Assembly: GCA_947177885.1 (NCBI GenBank)
Contig: CAMWWF010000198.1
Span: 1-5,909, forward strand
DNA from: an uncultured Lachnospiraceae bacterium
Lineage (GTDB): Bacteria > Bacillota_A > Clostridia > Lachnospirales > Lachnospiraceae
Direction: 5' to 3'
DNA length: 5,909 bases
Made by a program: the position numbers and the translations under genes. The stretch's first letter is position 1; the number at the start of each line of letters is the position of its first letter. Below the pieces are notes generated by a model. It saw only the letters and a program-made list of their open reading frames with translations, was not told the origin of the DNA and searched no databases. Shown piece after piece: positions 1 through 5,568 of this stretch.

Positions 1-210
1 CAGCAGGGAACGGCGTCTCAGGAGCAGTTTTACTATGAGACACAGCAGGGAACGGTGCCTCAGGAGCAGTTTTACTATGAGACACAGCAGGGAACGGCGT
101 CCCAGGAGCAGCCTTATTATGCGACCGGGCAGGAACCGGCATCCCAGGAGCAATTTTATTATGAATCCCAGCAGGATTCCTTGTCTCAGGGGCAGAATGC
201 CGGATGCGGG
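1..210 (+). repeat. In-frame 42-bp tandem repeats (14-residue unit)
   Basis: Five consecutive 42-base units start at 1, 43, 85, 127 and 169. They encode variants of QQGTASQEQFYYET. Units 1 and 2 differ at only two bases, unit 3 differs from unit 1 at about six, and units 4-5 are progressively more diverged. A further decayed copy (YESVSQEQL) lies at 238-264. The unit is a multiple of three, so copy-number change would keep the frame. The array touches the window edge and may hold more copies upstream. Confidence 0.93.
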
Positions 211-2688
211 TATGAATTGGGCGGGAAGACCAAAATATATGAATCTGTTTCTCAGGAGCAGCTTGTAGGGAGGAGCGCATCTGCAGAGCAACGTCTTTCT
301 GCAGAGCCTCCCAGGGAGGTCACACCCGAGCAGTCCGAAGAACTGGATATTCAGGTGAAGCCCATGGATCTGGGGCAGTATAATACGATCAATCTGCAGG
401 CGGAAATAGCGGCAGGACTGAGGGAAGTGCTGGAGGAGGATCAGAAAACAGAAAAAGAGGACGCGATCACACGTACCATAATGGCGCCCATGATGGAGTC
501 GGAGACGGAATCCCTGGATCTGCCCGAGATAGATGAAGTGGACGAGGATGACCTGGAACCGGAAGCGGAAGTGATGGAAGACTCGGAAGTATTTTTCGGT
601 GAGACAGGCGAGATTGGCGATTTACAGGCCGGAGGTCAGATGCTTTCGGGGAAAGGAACTGTGAGGGAGATTGTGCCGGAGATCGGTTCCGGAAGAAAGA
701 TCGAACCGGAGGAAGTTCCTTTTCATCATGCGGTGAAGGAGACTGCTTTAAAGAAAGAGACGGTTGAAGTAACTGTTTTTGTAGAGGATGAGGCGGGAGA
801 GGCTGTGGGAGAACCCGCCGAAGCGGAAGCTGTGAGGAAGCCCTCCGGGACAGGGACCGCAAAAGAACAGCAAAAGACGGATCTGTCGAAAGAGCAATCC
901 GCGGCGGATACCACGGCACAGACTGTTATGGAACAGTTAAAGCGAGAATCCAGGGCGGAGGAACAGGCGTTGACGGCACAGCCGCCCAAGGCGATAGCAA
1001 ATGTCCTTTCCCAGGAATCGGACGGACAGATCAGCCTGGTCATGCCGGAAAGCGAACAGATCGAGAAGCAGATTACCGGACAGATGAACCTGGAAGATAT
1101 TCTCAGGGAATGGGAACGCATGAAGCAGGAGAATGCCGAGAGGCGCAGAGAAGAAGTGCGTCAGCATGTGCTTCAGCAGACCGGGGAAATGTTTACTGCG
1201 TTTGAGGCGGCTGTCAGAGACGGTCTGTTGGAACAGTTGGAGAGCGATAATACAAAAGCACAGGAGTCCACCCCGCAGACGTTTACGGAAAAAGCGAATG
1301 TGGATGACGGTGAAACGGCGGAGGACAGTTTCTACGAGGAGACGGAGGAGGAATACCCGGAGGAAAATGAGGATTGGGACAGACGGCCGCAGGATGAGCC
1401 GGAAGACATCCTGAGGGAAACGGAACAGGAAATAATCTTCGGGGATGCCGACGAAGTGGAAGAAACCGAGGATGCAGAGGATGCTTATGGATCGGCGGAC
1501 CCGGTGCCTGATGTATATGAGGCGGCGGAAGAAGCATATGAACCGGAAGAATATGAAGCGTATGAGGCAGAGTCCGCTTCTGAGACTGATGGAGCGGACG
1601 AGATCGCAGAGCCTGCGCAGGAAGCCTACAATGAGGAGGAAGCTGTAGAACCGGGGAGTGGAGCAGCGGAAGAAGACGGGGCATACGAATCCGGAGCGGA
1701 TGCGGCGGAAGAAACGGGAGAACCGGAGACGGAGAAGGCAGACAAAGCGGATGGGGAAGATACGTCGGAACCGGAAACTACTGTTGAGCAGAAATCCCAG
1801 ACAACGAAAGCAGAGAAACCGGCAAAGCAGAAGTTATGGGCAAACAAGGCGGAGGAATCAGCAAAGAAGAAACCGGAAGTCGGCAGGGAGTCCTCGGGAG
1901 AAGGCGGGGAGCAGCCCTCCATAGAGCGTGAGAAAGGAAAAGTGCGCGGTCTGACCAAGGAGGAGAAGGAGCTGTACGGTCCCTATATCCAAAGCCGTGC
2001 ATCCAGAGAACAACTGGTTCAGGCCATTGATAATATCAGCATGGCCGCATATACCGGAAATATTGTTATCACCGGTGAGGAAGGAATGGACACGGTGTCC
2101 CTTGCCAAGAACATGATCCGTGAAGTACAGATGACGGACAGTAATTTTGCGGGTAAGGTGGCAAAGATTTCCGGTCAGGCATTGAATAAAAAAGATGTGG
2201 AGACAACCATAAACCAGCTGGCAAGCGGTGCGTTGATCATCCAGAAAGCGTCAGGCATGGATGCGGATACGGCAAAGCGTCTTTACAAAGCGCTGCAGCA
2301 GGAATCCTTCGGTATCATTATCATTCTGGAGGACGTGAAGAAGGCAATGAACAAATTTCTGGAGCAGTATCCCAAGCTGGCAGCCTGCTTTACGGCAAGA
2401 ATGGATGTGGAGTCACTGAGCAACGGCACACTGGTTGCTTTTGGAAGAAAGTATGCGAGAGAGCGTGAATATTCTATTGATGATATGGGTATTCTGGCGC
2501 TTCACACCAGAATTGACGAGATGCAGACCAGTGATCATGTGGTGACGGTTCTGGAAGTCAAGGAGTTGGTAGATAACGCCATACGCCATGCGAATAAGAA
2601 GACATTGAAACACTTCTTTGACATATTGTTTGCGAGAAGGTATGATGAAGAAGATATGATCGTTCTGAGTGAAAGGGATTTCGTGTAA
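1..2688 (+). CDS. Large acidic repeat protein with C-terminal degenerate AAA+ (CbxX/SpoVK-like) domain, 5' partial
   Basis: The frame is open from base 1 to the TAA at 2686-2688 (895 codons), so the true start lies upstream. A GTG at 55 falls inside the repeat array and is not a credible start. In order it holds: 14-residue Q/E/Y repeats (1-210); a charged linker; a probable helical or coiled-coil stretch (1063-1242, around ILREWERMKQENAERRREE); a very acidic, lysine-free stretch (1294-1734) rich in E, A, Y and D; a Lys/Glu linker (about 1777-1920); and a folded domain (about 1951-2685). That last domain follows the order of CbxX/CfxQ/SpoVK AAA+ ATPases: NIVITGEEG at the P-loop, GALIIQKA at Walker B, MNKFLEQYPKL in the conserved MxxFLxxNPGL region, then a C-terminal helical lid. 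The catalytic residues are replaced, so ATP hydrolysis is unlikely. No signal peptide or membrane segment is visible. It sits directly upstream of glgB and is probably in the same operon. Its function is unknown; a scaffold or regulatory pseudo-ATPase role is inference. Confidence 0.85.
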   Translation, partial: QQGTASQEQFYYETQQGTVPQEQFYYETQQGTASQEQPYYATGQEPASQEQFYYESQQDSLSQGQNAGCGYELGGKTKIYESVSQEQLVGRSASAEQRLSAEPPREVTPEQSEELDIQVKPMDLGQYNTINLQAEIAAGLREVLEEDQKTEKEDAITRTIMAPMMESETESLDLPEIDEVDEDDLEPEAEVMEDSEVFFGETGEIGDLQAGGQMLSGKGTVREIVPEIGSGRKIEPEEVPFHHAVKETALKKETVEVTVFVEDEAGEAVGEPAEAEAVRKPSGTGTAKEQQKTDLSKEQSAADTTAQTVMEQLKRESRAEEQALTAQPPKAIANVLSQESDGQISLVMPESEQIEKQITGQMNLEDILREWERMKQENAERRREEVRQHVLQQTGEMFTAFEAAVRDGLLEQLESDNTKAQESTPQTFTEKANVDDGETAEDSFYEETEEEYPEENEDWDRRPQDEPEDILRETEQEIIFGDADEVEETEDAEDAYGSADPVPDVYEAAEEAYEPEEYEAYEAESASETDGADEIAEPAQEAYNEEEAVEPGSGAAEEDGAYESGADAAEETGEPETEKADKADGEDTSEPETTVEQKSQTTKAEKPAKQKLWANKAEESAKKKPEVGRESSGEGGEQPSIEREKGKVRGLTKEEKELYGPYIQSRASREQLVQAIDNISMAAYTGNIVITGEEGMDTVSLAKNMIREVQMTDSNFAGKVAKISGQALNKKDVETTINQLASGALIIQKASGMDADTAKRLYKALQQESFGIIIILEDVKKAMNKFLEQYPKLAACFTARMDVESLSNGTLVAFGRKYAREREYSIDDMGILALHTRIDEMQTSDHVVTVLEVKELVDNAIRHANKKTLKHFFDILFARRYDEEDMIVLSERDFV
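1294..1734 (+). other. Lysine-free acidic low-complexity segment of the large protein
   Basis: Between the lysine codons at 1291-1293 and 1735-1737 there are 147 codons with no lysine and only three arginines, dominated by Glu, Ala, Asp and Tyr. Irregular Tyr-containing motifs recur (YEAAEEAYEPEEYEAYEAE around 1516-1572, then EAYNEEE, GAYESGADAAEE). This composition predicts an intrinsically disordered polyanion. The coding strand is correspondingly purine-rich, and the long open frames on the opposite strand here are composition shadows. Confidence 0.8.
1951..2685 (+). other. Degenerate AAA+ ATPase domain (CbxX/CfxQ/SpoVK-like)
   Basis: This is the C-terminal 245 codons of the large protein. 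The P-loop position reads GEEGMDTVS (2074-2100), where family members have GxxGxGKT/S: the second Gly, the Lys and the Thr are replaced by Asp, Thr and Val. The Walker B position reads GALIIQKA (2227-2250), with Gln-Lys in place of Asp-Glu. The arginine-finger region, NPGLRSRF in the family, reads YPKLAACF (about 2368-2391) with both arginines gone. Downstream helices ending in RRYDEEDMIVLSERDF match the usual family C-terminus. The fold assignment is from recall of family motifs, not from a search. Confidence 0.68.
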
Positions 2689-2785
2689 AGGCGGGATCTC
2701 CATAAGAATCGTAGGACAACAGGCTCTCGAAGATCGGCCGTAAGGGCAGATGCAGGGGAGAATGCAAGAGATGACAGTAATGTAT

Positions 2786-2791
2786 GGAGGG
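2786..2791 (+). promoter_or_regulatory. Ribosome binding site setting the glgB start
   Basis: GGAGGG lies seven bases before the ATG at 2799, which is ideal spacing. The in-frame ATG at 2784 overlaps this site and has no comparable purine-rich motif at proper distance, so 2799 is the preferred start. Confidence 0.82.
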
Positions 2792-2798
2792 AAAGGTT

Positions 2799-4706
2799 AT
2801 GGAACAAGAAACACAAAAGGTATTTATCTCGGAAGCTGATCAGTATCTGTTTTCACAGGGGACGCATTACGACATTTACAAGAAGCTGGGTGCGCATATT
2901 TCTGTGGAGAAGGGGAAGCAGGGTGTTTATTTCGGTGTCTGGGCGCCCAATGCGGAAGCAGTGCATGTGGTGGGCAGCTTTAACGGATGGAACGAGACGT
3001 CCCATGCCATGGAAAAACTGGGGCCGGTGGGCATCTGGGGTCTGTTCATCCCTAATGTTGGGGAGGGGACGATGTACAAATTCCTGATCACGGCAAAGGA
3101 CGGCAGGAAGCTGTATAAGGCGGATCCTTTTGCAAATTATGCGGAACTGCGTCCGGGGACGGCTTCCATCATCACGGATCTGAGCGGATTCGAATGGCAG
3201 GATACAAAGTGGATGACGGAGCGCGATAAGAAAGACTGGAACAGGGAGCCTGTGGCAATTTACGAGTGCCATGTGGGTTCCTTCATGAAGCATCCCGACG
3301 GAACGGAGGAAGGCTTCTATAATTACCGCCAGTTTGCCGACAGGATCGTGGACTATTTAAAGAAGATGAAATTTACCCATGTGGAGCTGATGGGAATCGC
3401 CGAGCATCCTTTTGACGGTTCCTGGGGTTATCAGGTCACAGGCTATTATGCTCCCACTTCCCGTTACGGGACTCCCAGGGATTTTATGTATCTGGTGAAT
3501 AAACTGCACAGGGCGGGGATCGGTGTGATCCTGGACTGGGTGCCTGCCCATTTTGCACGGGACGCCCACGGATTGGGAGAATTCGACGGACAGTGCATCT
3601 TTGAGCATCCCGATCCCCGCCGCGGCGAGCATCCTGACTGGGGGACGAAGATCTTTAATTACGGCAAGCCGGAAGTGAAGAATTTCCTGATCGCCAATGT
3701 GCTGTTCTGGCTGAGAGAGTTCCATGTGGACGGTATCCGTGTGGACGCAGTGGCTTCCATGCTGTATCTGGACTACGGCAAGCAGGACGGACAATGGCTG
3801 CCCAATGAGTACGGCGGACATGAGAATCTGGAGGCGATCGAATTCTTTAAGCATATGAATTCCGTAGTCAGAGGCACTTATCCCGGTTTCCTGACAGTGG
3901 CGGAGGAATCCACCGCATGGCCCAATGTGACCGGTGATATCGGAACCGACAGTCTGGGATTTGCCTTTAAATGGAATATGGGATGGATGCATGACTTCTG
4001 CGAGTACATGAAGCTGGATCCCCTTTACCGGAAGGGGAATCACTATGCCATGACCTTTGCCATGAGCTATAACGAGAGCGAGAAATATATCCTGCCCCTG
4101 TCCCATGACGAGGTGGTACATCTGAAATGCTCCATGGTGAATAAGATGCCCGGTTATACGGTGGATAAATACGCTAATCTGCGGGTTGGCTATACTTATT
4201 ACTTCGGCCATGCAGGAAAGAAGCTTCTGTTCATGGGACAGGAATTCGCACAGGAGCGGGAGTGGAGCGAGGCAAGGGAACTTGACTGGTACCTGCTGGA
4301 GGAGAAGAATAATCAGGGTATGCAGGCCTATGTAGGCGAGCTCCTGAAATTATACAATAAATATCCCGCCTTCCATGAGCTTGACGACAGTTGGGCAGGC
4401 TTTGAGTGGATGAACGCGGACGACGCGGAGAACAGCGTGTATTCCTTTGTGAGAAAGTCCTCCACAGGGAAAAATAATCTGCTGTTTGTGCTGAATATGA
4501 CTCCCATGAAGCGGGAGGGTTATACTGTGGGTGTGCCTAAGAAGAAAAAGTATAAGCTGCTCTTAAACAGTGATGACGAGAAGTTCGGCGGCTGGGGCAA
4601 CGAGATTCCCGCGGAGATCATGGCGGTGAAGGAGCCCTGTCATTACCAGGAACATTCTATTTCTTTCGATCTGCCTCCTTACGGCGCCGCCGTGTTTGTA
4701 TTCTAA
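2799..4706 (+). CDS. glgB: 1,4-alpha-glucan (glycogen) branching enzyme, GH13 with CBM48
   Basis: This cytoplasmic enzyme cuts an alpha-1,4 glucan chain and re-attaches the piece through an alpha-1,6 bond, making the branches of glycogen. The protein has 635 residues from the ATG at 2799, normal for the shorter bacterial form with one N-terminal module. CBM48 spans about residues 43-100 (FGVWAPNAEAV, GSFNGWN, YKF). The GH13 barrel follows with all conserved regions: GSWGYQ with Tyr211; region I DWVPAHF (Asp246, His251); region II GIRVDAVASML (Arg314, nucleophile Asp316); region III VAEESTAWP (acid/base Glu369); region IV LSHDEVVH (His436, stabiliser Asp437). A C-terminal beta domain fills about residues 540-635. 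No catalytic residue is missing. It follows the large acidic protein after 110 bases without a terminator and is closed by a hairpin terminator 20 bases after its stop. No other glycogen genes are in the window. The family assignment is secure; activity is inferred from intact motifs. Confidence 0.97.
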   Translation: MEQETQKVFISEADQYLFSQGTHYDIYKKLGAHISVEKGKQGVYFGVWAPNAEAVHVVGSFNGWNETSHAMEKLGPVGIWGLFIPNVGEGTMYKFLITAKDGRKLYKADPFANYAELRPGTASIITDLSGFEWQDTKWMTERDKKDWNREPVAIYECHVGSFMKHPDGTEEGFYNYRQFADRIVDYLKKMKFTHVELMGIAEHPFDGSWGYQVTGYYAPTSRYGTPRDFMYLVNKLHRAGIGVILDWVPAHFARDAHGLGEFDGQCIFEHPDPRRGEHPDWGTKIFNYGKPEVKNFLIANVLFWLREFHVDGIRVDAVASMLYLDYGKQDGQWLPNEYGGHENLEAIEFFKHMNSVVRGTYPGFLTVAEESTAWPNVTGDIGTDSLGFAFKWNMGWMHDFCEYMKLDPLYRKGNHYAMTFAMSYNESEKYILPLSHDEVVHLKCSMVNKMPGYTVDKYANLRVGYTYYFGHAGKKLLFMGQEFAQEREWSEARELDWYLLEEKNNQGMQAYVGELLKLYNKYPAFHELDDSWAGFEWMNADDAENSVYSFVRKSSTGKNNLLFVLNMTPMKREGYTVGVPKKKKYKLLLNSDDEKFGGWGNEIPAEIMAVKEPCHYQEHSISFDLPPYGAAVFVF

Positions 4707-4726
4707 AAGATATATGTTAAAAAGAT

Positions 4727-4756
4727 TCCCCATCGGCCGGCGCTGATGGGGATTTT
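4727..4756 (+). terminator. Rho-independent terminator after glgB
   Basis: TCCCCATC (4727-4734) pairs with GATGGGGA (4745-4752). The stem extends inward by a G-T, a G-C and a C-G pair to a four-base loop, giving about 11 bp, and is followed by TTTT. It begins 20 bases after the glgB stop and is preceded by an A-rich run, so it may also work weakly in the other direction. Confidence 0.85.
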
Positions 4757-5098
4757 ATGTACTATTCCCCATCCATGACATCGGAAAGGCTTATGGAAAA
4801 CCTGTATGACTTTATGGACGCTGATCAGGAATTCCACAGGGAAGATTATTCTGAAAATATCCTGCAGGCATTTGAGCTGAATGGAGGGTTGTATAAATGT
4901 CCTTCCTCTTTCAGCGTGCATACCGGGTCTATATGAGCGGATGAATTGGGAACTGACAGAGCTATTACGGAAAGCCGGACTCTCGGAGGGATGATGGAAA
5001 CTTACAGGAACAGTCCACGCGCGGAAGTGTTTACTGATAATTTTACCAGGAAATCACAGTTCAGGGTGTTGAAAATACAGGCGGCGAAAGCTGCTTAA
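4757..5098 (+). pseudogene. Decayed fragment of an ABC-transporter extracellular solute-binding protein
   Basis: No intact gene is present between the glgB terminator and the xre gene, but three forward frames carry connected pieces. Frame one (4757-4936, 59 codons) contains ENLYDFMDAD, then REDYSENILQAFELNGG and LYKCPSSFSVHT. This resembles the mid-region of sugar-type solute-binding proteins of Lachnospiraceae (leader, then DxxDPxxxREDFxENxLxAFExDGKLYxxPxSF). It ends at a TGA. Frame two (4941-4994) gives MNWELTELLRKAGLSEG, like the part just after that region. Frame three (4994-5098) gives METYRNSPRAEVFTDNFTR and stops at 5096-5098. Signal peptide and lipobox, N-lobe, C-lobe and permease genes are all absent. 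The order of similarity across frames suggests one ancestral gene broken by frameshifts and deletions. The similarity is by eye; the short first frame could alternatively be a small expressed peptide, which seems less likely. Confidence 0.6.
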
Positions 5099-5319
5099 GA
5101 ATATGGCAGCAGGTCCTTTACATTGGTCCTGCCCACCAGATAGTCCAGATTCACCTGATACAGATTTGCCAGTTCTATTAATATTTCCAAAGGAATATCC
5201 CTGGTTCCGGCTTCGTAATGGGCGTAAGAACGTTGGGAAATGTGCAGATATGCCCCTACTTCTGACTGGGTCATATCAAAATCCTCTCTTAAATTTCGTA
5301 ATCGCTCATATTTTTTCAT
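5095..5319 (-). CDS. Small Xre-family (Cro/C1-type) HTH transcriptional regulator
   Basis: This is a 74-residue protein consisting almost entirely of one HTH_3 DNA-binding domain. It starts KKYERLRNLREDFDMTQ and has the typical LR-x(4)-D-x-TQ-x-EVG-x-YL entry, turn and recognition helix ISQRSYAHYEAG (residues 27-38). It closes with the family signature DIPLEILIELANLY and NLDYLVGRT (57-65). There is no sensor or dimerisation domain, so it would act as a dimer of short subunits. The ATG at 5319 is preferred over the in-frame TTG at 5346 because AGGTGA lies just before it and family members begin at this Met. It converges on the solute-binding remnant (the two stops overlap around 5095-5098) and is divergent from the membrane-protein gene at 5569. 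It probably controls the intervening promoter region and possibly itself. No clear terminator is visible after its stop. Confidence 0.92.
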   Translation of the reverse strand: MKKYERLRNLREDFDMTQSEVGAYLHISQRSYAHYEAGTRDIPLEILIELANLYQVNLDYLVGRTNVKDLLPYS

Positions 5320-5323
5320 CTGA

Positions 5324-5329
5324 TCACCT
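5324..5329 (-). promoter_or_regulatory. Ribosome binding site of the xre gene
   Basis: On the - strand AGGTGA precedes the ATG at 5319-5317 with four bases between (seven from the AGG core). This supports the ATG over the upstream TTG at 5346. Confidence 0.7.
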
Positions 5330-5345
5330 ACAATTAGCAGTAACA

Positions 5346-5353
5346 AACCGGTT
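5346..5353. repeat. AACCGGTT palindrome, copy 1
   Basis: This 8-base palindrome lies just upstream of the xre start, in its untranslated leader. The same AAACCGGTT 9-mer recurs at 5488-5496, so the two copies flank the divergent promoter region. It could be a second protein-binding site; there is no further evidence. Confidence 0.35.
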
Positions 5354-5404
5354 CATTCTGTCCGCCAGACAGTGGATGCATCAGTGCAATAAACGTAATG
5401 AACC

Positions 5405-5430
5405 ATTATATTCAGTATAATTGCGGTCAA
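5405..5430 (-). promoter_or_regulatory. Candidate promoter of the xre gene
   Basis: Read on the - strand there is a perfect TATAAT (5410-5405) and, further upstream, TTGACC (5430-5425, five of six matches). Their 14-base spacing is shorter than the usual 16-18, so the pairing is uncertain. A second possible -10, TATACT, is at 5419-5414. The position, about 85 bases before the xre ATG, suits a promoter. Half-site GTTCTA of the operator cluster lies three bases beyond the -35. Confidence 0.4.
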
Positions 5431-5438
5431 AAGTTCTA

Positions 5439-5467
5439 TTGACATTTAGAACAAATTGTTCTAAACT
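5439..5467 (+). promoter_or_regulatory. Candidate rightward promoter with an operator in its spacer
   Basis: TTGACA (5439-5444) is a perfect -35. A 17-base spacer leads to TAAACT (5462-5467), a four-of-six -10. The spacer is almost wholly occupied by the inverted repeat at 5445-5465, so a protein bound there would block RNA polymerase. Transcription would start about 95 bases before the GTG at 5569, leaving a leader of that length. A second TTGACA at 5515-5520 has no well-spaced -10 that I can see. Confidence 0.55.
5445..5465. promoter_or_regulatory. Perfect inverted repeat, probable operator
   Basis: The arms TTTAGAACAA (5445-5454) and TTGTTCTAAA (5456-5465) are exact reverse complements around a single A at 5455. 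A third copy of the core half-site, GTTCTA, is at 5433-5438, so the order is GTTCTA, TAGAAC (5447-5452), GTTCTA (5458-5463), bracketing the -35. This is typical of a dimeric repressor site. The adjacent Xre protein is the natural candidate ligand, by inference from position. Confidence 0.75.
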
Positions 5468-5486
5468 GACTACATTACACATTGCC

Positions 5487-5501
5487 GAAACCGGTTGTTT
5501 C
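5487..5501. repeat. AACCGGTT palindrome, copy 2, within GAAAC/GTTTC arms
   Basis: AACCGGTT (5489-5496) sits inside a second, overlapping inverted repeat: GAAAC (5487-5491) and GTTTC (5497-5501). It lies in the presumed leader of the rightward transcript, about 20 bases past the expected start. It may be a binding site or a small RNA hairpin. Confidence 0.35.
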
Positions 5502-5553
5502 AGCCAGTTTTGTGTTGACATTAACATACCCCGGCTTTGAAAATTATAGACAT

Positions 5554-5559
5554 AAGGAA
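5554..5559 (+). promoter_or_regulatory. Ribosome binding site for the GTG at 5569
   Basis: AAGGAA is nine bases before the GTG. No ATG in this frame occurs before the membrane segment, so this site decides the start. The frame is open upstream to a TGA at 5467-5469, but the other candidates there (GTG 5512, TTG 5515) lack a comparable site. Confidence 0.6.
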
Positions 5560-5568
5560 CTGATAAGT

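Noticed and set aside
1..210. Short regular direct repeats that could suggest a CRISPR array
   Set aside because: Units are directly adjacent with no spacers, are multiples of three, and lie in an intact reading frame; they are protein repeats.
467..2002. Several open frames on the - strand and in another + frame within the large gene
   Set aside because: They mirror the purine-rich acidic coding sequence, give Pro/Leu/Ser- or Arg-rich nonsense proteins, and lack ribosome sites.
2689..2798. Searched for a terminator, promoter or riboswitch between the large gene and glgB
   Set aside because: No convincing hairpin with a T-run or paired -35/-10 boxes is visible; only the glgB ribosome site is supported.
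2784..2801. Alternative glgB start at ATG 2784
   Set aside because: It overlaps the GGAGGG site that serves the ATG at 2799 and has no ribosome site of its own.
3357..4211. Long open frame on the - strand inside glgB
   Set aside because: glgB has complete catalytic motifs on the + strand; the opposite frame shows no recognisable domain.
4703..4921. A 72-residue open frame on the - strand
   Set aside because: It is antisense to the solute-binding remnant and runs through the terminator, with no recognisable protein pattern.
5320..5346. Longer Xre protein starting at TTG 5346
   Set aside because: The ATG at 5319 has a well-placed AGGTGA site and matches where the domain normally begins.
5103..5420. 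A 105-residue open frame on the + strand
   Set aside because: It is antisense to the clear Xre regulator and its promoter region and gives a non-protein-like sequence.
5445..5465. Possible LexA (SOS) box, as it contains GAAC and GTTC
   Set aside because: Gram-positive LexA boxes have four bases between GAAC and GTTC; here there are five, and the neighbouring genes are not repair genes.
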